A stretch of 14,803 nt of DNA from Clostridiales bacterium (GTDB lineage Bacteria > Bacillota > Clostridia > Christensenellales > UBA1242): NCBI GenBank assembly GCA_918241715.1, contig CAKJYB010000049.1, positions 1 through 14,803 on the forward strand, read 5' to 3'. A program made the translations under genes and the position numbers. The notes beneath the pieces are model-generated. The model had not been told where the DNA came from and did not search any database. It worked only from the letters and a program-made list of their open reading frames with translations. How positions within the stretch are numbered: the first letter of the stretch is position 1; every line of letters starts with the position of its first letter. Shown piece by piece: positions 12,919 through 14,803 of this stretch.

Positions 12919-14088
12919 CTAAATTTGATCTATTGCTTCAAGGGCTGGAAGCATTGCTCCTTCAATAAGTTTCAAACTTGCTCCACCACCTGTCGAAAGA
13001 TAACTGATTTGATCTGCAAAACCACTTGCCTTTACTGCACTTACGCTGTCTCCACCACCAACAATAGAGTATGCATCACTCTTTGCAATTGCCTTTGCAA
13101 TCTTCATTGTTCCTTTCTTAAACTTTGGTTCTTCATACTTGCCAAGTGGTCCATTCCACAAAACTTGCTCAGCCTTAGCAATTTCTTTGACAAACAAATC
13201 TGTCGTCTTTTTTCCAATGTCAAGACCAACAAGTTCTCTTGTAAGTTGTTTTGTTTTGACAACTCTGTTTGTCTCTGTGTTTAATGCAACATGGTCAACC
13301 GGCAAAACAATTTTTACTCCGTTTAAGGCTGCTTCATGCAGAATGTTTTTTGCATCATTCATTCTGTCAAATGAAACAATGGACTTTCCTATATTTACAC
13401 CTTGTGCCATAAGGAATGTATAAGCCATTCCACCACCAATCAAAAGTGTGTCGGCTTTTCTTACAATACTGCTTAAAAGTTGAAGTTTGTCATCAACTTT
13501 TGCTCCACCAAACACTGCAACAAATGGGTGTTTTGGGTGTTTCATTGCATCAGAAAAAACTTGAATTTCTTTTTCAATCAAAAACCCTATGCAAGATGGA
13601 AGTTTGATTGCAACGCCATAGTTTGAAGCGTGTTTTCTGTGTGCAGTTCCAAAGGCATCATTGACAAAAATGTCTGCATAACTTGCAAGTTGTTTTACAA
13701 ATGATGGATCGTTTGCTTCTTCTCTTGGGTCGAAACGGGTGTTTTCCAAAAGCAAAATGTGTCCATCTTTAAGGTTTTCTACGGCCTTTTGAGCAACATC
13801 TCCCACAACCTGTTCGCAAAACTTTACCTTGTTTGGAAAACGCTTCATAAGGTTTACTGCAACAGGAAAAAGTGAAAGATATTTGTCATAACCTTTTGGT
13901 CTGCCAAAATGCGAACAGATTATAAGTTTTGCACCTTTTTTGAGAAGATATTCAATTGTAGGCAGTTCTTCAACAATTCTTGTGTCGTCCAAAATATCCC
14001 CATCTTTGTTGATAGGCACATTAAAGTCGCTTCTTAGAAGCACTCTCTTCCCCTTGATATCTCCTAAATCTCTTACGGTTCTTAACAT
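12919..14088 (-). CDS. pgk: Phosphoglycerate kinase
   Basis: Phosphoglycerate kinase makes ATP from 1,3-bisphosphoglycerate in glycolysis. From ATG 14088 it is 389 residues, a normal size. N-terminal domain: RSDFNVP (19-25), SHFGRPKG (59-66), LLENTRF. C-terminal nucleotide domain: VFGGAKVDDK, IGGGMAYTFL, WNGPLGKYE (311-319), GGGDS (344-348) and STGGGASLKLIEG (365-377), where Lys replaces the usual Glu after GGASL. The start has AAGGAAG upstream; a 16-codon extension of the frame has no binding site. It is followed by tpiA; the usual gap upstream is replaced by dus. No clear promoter is seen in the 59-base dus-pgk gap. Confidence 0.97.
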   Translation of the reverse strand: MLRTVRDLGDIKGKRVLLRSDFNVPINKDGDILDDTRIVEELPTIEYLLKKGAKLIICSHFGRPKGYDKYLSLFPVAVNLMKRFPNKVKFCEQVVGDVAQKAVENLKDGHILLLENTRFDPREEANDPSFVKQLASYADIFVNDAFGTAHRKHASNYGVAIKLPSCIGFLIEKEIQVFSDAMKHPKHPFVAVFGGAKVDDKLQLLSSIVRKADTLLIGGGMAYTFLMAQGVNIGKSIVSFDRMNDAKNILHEAALNGVKIVLPVDHVALNTETNRVVKTKQLTRELVGLDIGKKTTDLFVKEIAKAEQVLWNGPLGKYEEPKFKKGTMKIAKAIAKSDAYSIVGGGDSVSAVKASGFADQISYLSTGGGASLKLIEGAMLPALEAIDQI

Positions 14089-14147
14089 AGAATCTTCCTT
14101 ACAACTATAGTTTACAACATTTACCCAATAATTCAAAACATTTTTGC

Positions 14148-14803
14148 TTATTGCAACTTACAATTTTTAAACGCTTCTTTCAGAAGCGAAAGACATTTGT
14201 CGATGTCATCGCATGTGGAAAGAGTCAGCCTTAACCCTGCAGAAAGTGGAAGATCTTTTGCATACCACAACAAGTGTTTTCTAATGTAGAGTTTTAGCCA
14301 GTTTTCGTCAAAGTGCTCTCTTAAAATATCTATGTGTTTTTTCACAACTTCGTATCTGTCAACTTTGACGTCTTTCCCTTTAAGTTCGGCAAAAAGCCAT
14401 GGTCTGCCCATTGATCCACGTCCAATCATAACCCCATCAACGCCCGTCTGCCTGATAAGTCTTAGGCTGTTTAGGTCAAAGACATCTCCATTTCCAACAA
14501 CCGGAATGTTGAGTTTTGCTTTAAGCGAAGCAATTGCTTCATAATCTGCTTTGCCAGAATAACCCTGTGCCACACTTCTTGCGTGAAAGGTAACAAAGTC
14601 TGCACCAGCATCTTGGCACATACGCCCAAATTCTATGTAATTTTCCGTACTTTTGCCCTTTCTAAACTTTACAGAAACAGGTTTGTCTGTAGATTCTTTC
14701 ACGGCCTTTATGATTCTTTCTGCAAGTGGAACGTTGTCCATAAGCGCAGAGCCCTCTCCGTTTTTTACAATCTTTGGAGCAGGACAACCCATGTTTATAT
14801 CAA
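14148..14803 (-). CDS. tRNA-dihydrouridine synthase, DusB/NifR3-type (N-terminus cut off by window edge)
   Basis: A flavoprotein that reduces uridines in tRNA to dihydrouridine with NADPH. The first complete codons at the right edge read D-I-N-M-G-C-P, the Dus signature whose Cys is the catalytic acid, so the true start is beyond the window and about 217 C-terminal residues are seen. Then come KNGEGSALM, the tRNA/FMN-binding VSVKFRKG, HARSVAQGYSGKAD, the FMN phosphate-binding VVGNGDVFD and GVMIGRGSMGRPWLF, and the C-terminal helical domain (about the last 90 residues). The NMGCP motif and spacing suggest DusB; the exact paralogue is not certain. It is probably the upstream gene of the pgk-tpiA-dnaX run, with no terminator before pgk. 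Confidence 0.95.
   Translation of the reverse strand, partial: DINMGCPAPKIVKNGEGSALMDNVPLAERIIKAVKESTDKPVSVKFRKGKSTENYIEFGRMCQDAGADFVTFHARSVAQGYSGKADYEAIASLKAKLNIPVVGNGDVFDLNSLRLIRQTGVDGVMIGRGSMGRPWLFAELKGKDVKVDRYEVVKKHIDILREHFDENWLKLYIRKHLLWYAKDLPLSAGLRLTLSTCDDIDKCLSLLKEAFKNCKLQ

Noticed and set aside
14089..14147. TTGAAT-N16-TAAACT as a pgk promoter
   Set aside because: Each box matches at only four of six positions; in such AT-rich DNA this is expected by chance.
1..14803. CRISPR arrays, insertion sequences, phage genes, tRNA or rRNA genes
   Set aside because: No spaced direct repeats, transposase or integrase motifs, cloverleaf or rRNA-like sequence was found on either strand.

Overview
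The window is low-GC and almost entirely coding on the minus strand. It carries Gram-positive-type signals: AGGAG-like ribosome binding sites, sigma-A-type promoters, hairpin-plus-T terminators, a secreted protein made of Ig-like repeats, and an L1-type leader before rplK. I infer an uncultured member of the Bacillota (Clostridia-like or a relative), probably host-associated or gut. The genetic code looks standard: reading frames are closed by TAA or TAG and Trp is TGG. I cannot name a genus.

Layout from left to right. (1) 1-2922, minus: a large secreted surface protein. Its frame has no stop over 974 codons and its C-terminus runs off the left edge. (2) 3086-5497, minus: the rpmG-secE-nusG-rplK-rplA transcription/translation/secretion operon, with a strong promoter at 5547-5576 and an L1-type autoregulatory hairpin before rplK. 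rplA carries a one-base frameshift. The usual next genes (rplJ, rplL, rpoB) are absent and the surface-protein gene sits there instead. (3) 5654-6161, minus: two small monocistronic units, an orphan HicB-like protein and a 38-residue ORF, each with its own promoter and terminator. (4) argS (minus) and a rhomboid-fold membrane protein (plus) diverge from back-to-back promoters at 8085-8150. (5) An unrecognised 181-residue protein has a perfect consensus promoter and shares a bidirectional terminator with the rhomboid-like gene. (6) 9772-14803, minus: a tight run of dus (cut by the right edge), pgk, tpiA, dnaX, ybaB/ebfC and recR, which joins glycolysis to the dnaX-ybaB-recR replication/repair cluster.

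The most notable signals are these. dnaX has a nine-A run followed at once by TGA, and the tau C-terminal domain continues in the -1 frame: a textbook gamma/tau slippage arrangement. The rhomboid-like protein keeps the fold motifs but appears to lack both catalytic residues. The 38-residue ORF has its own complete transcription unit. The HicB-like gene has a perfect inverted repeat over its -10 box. rplA is split by one missing G in its most conserved motif.

I found no CRISPR array, insertion sequence, tRNA or rRNA, and no clearly new multi-gene defence or mobile system. Most of the window is housekeeping; the novelty lies in the small units and the regulatory details.
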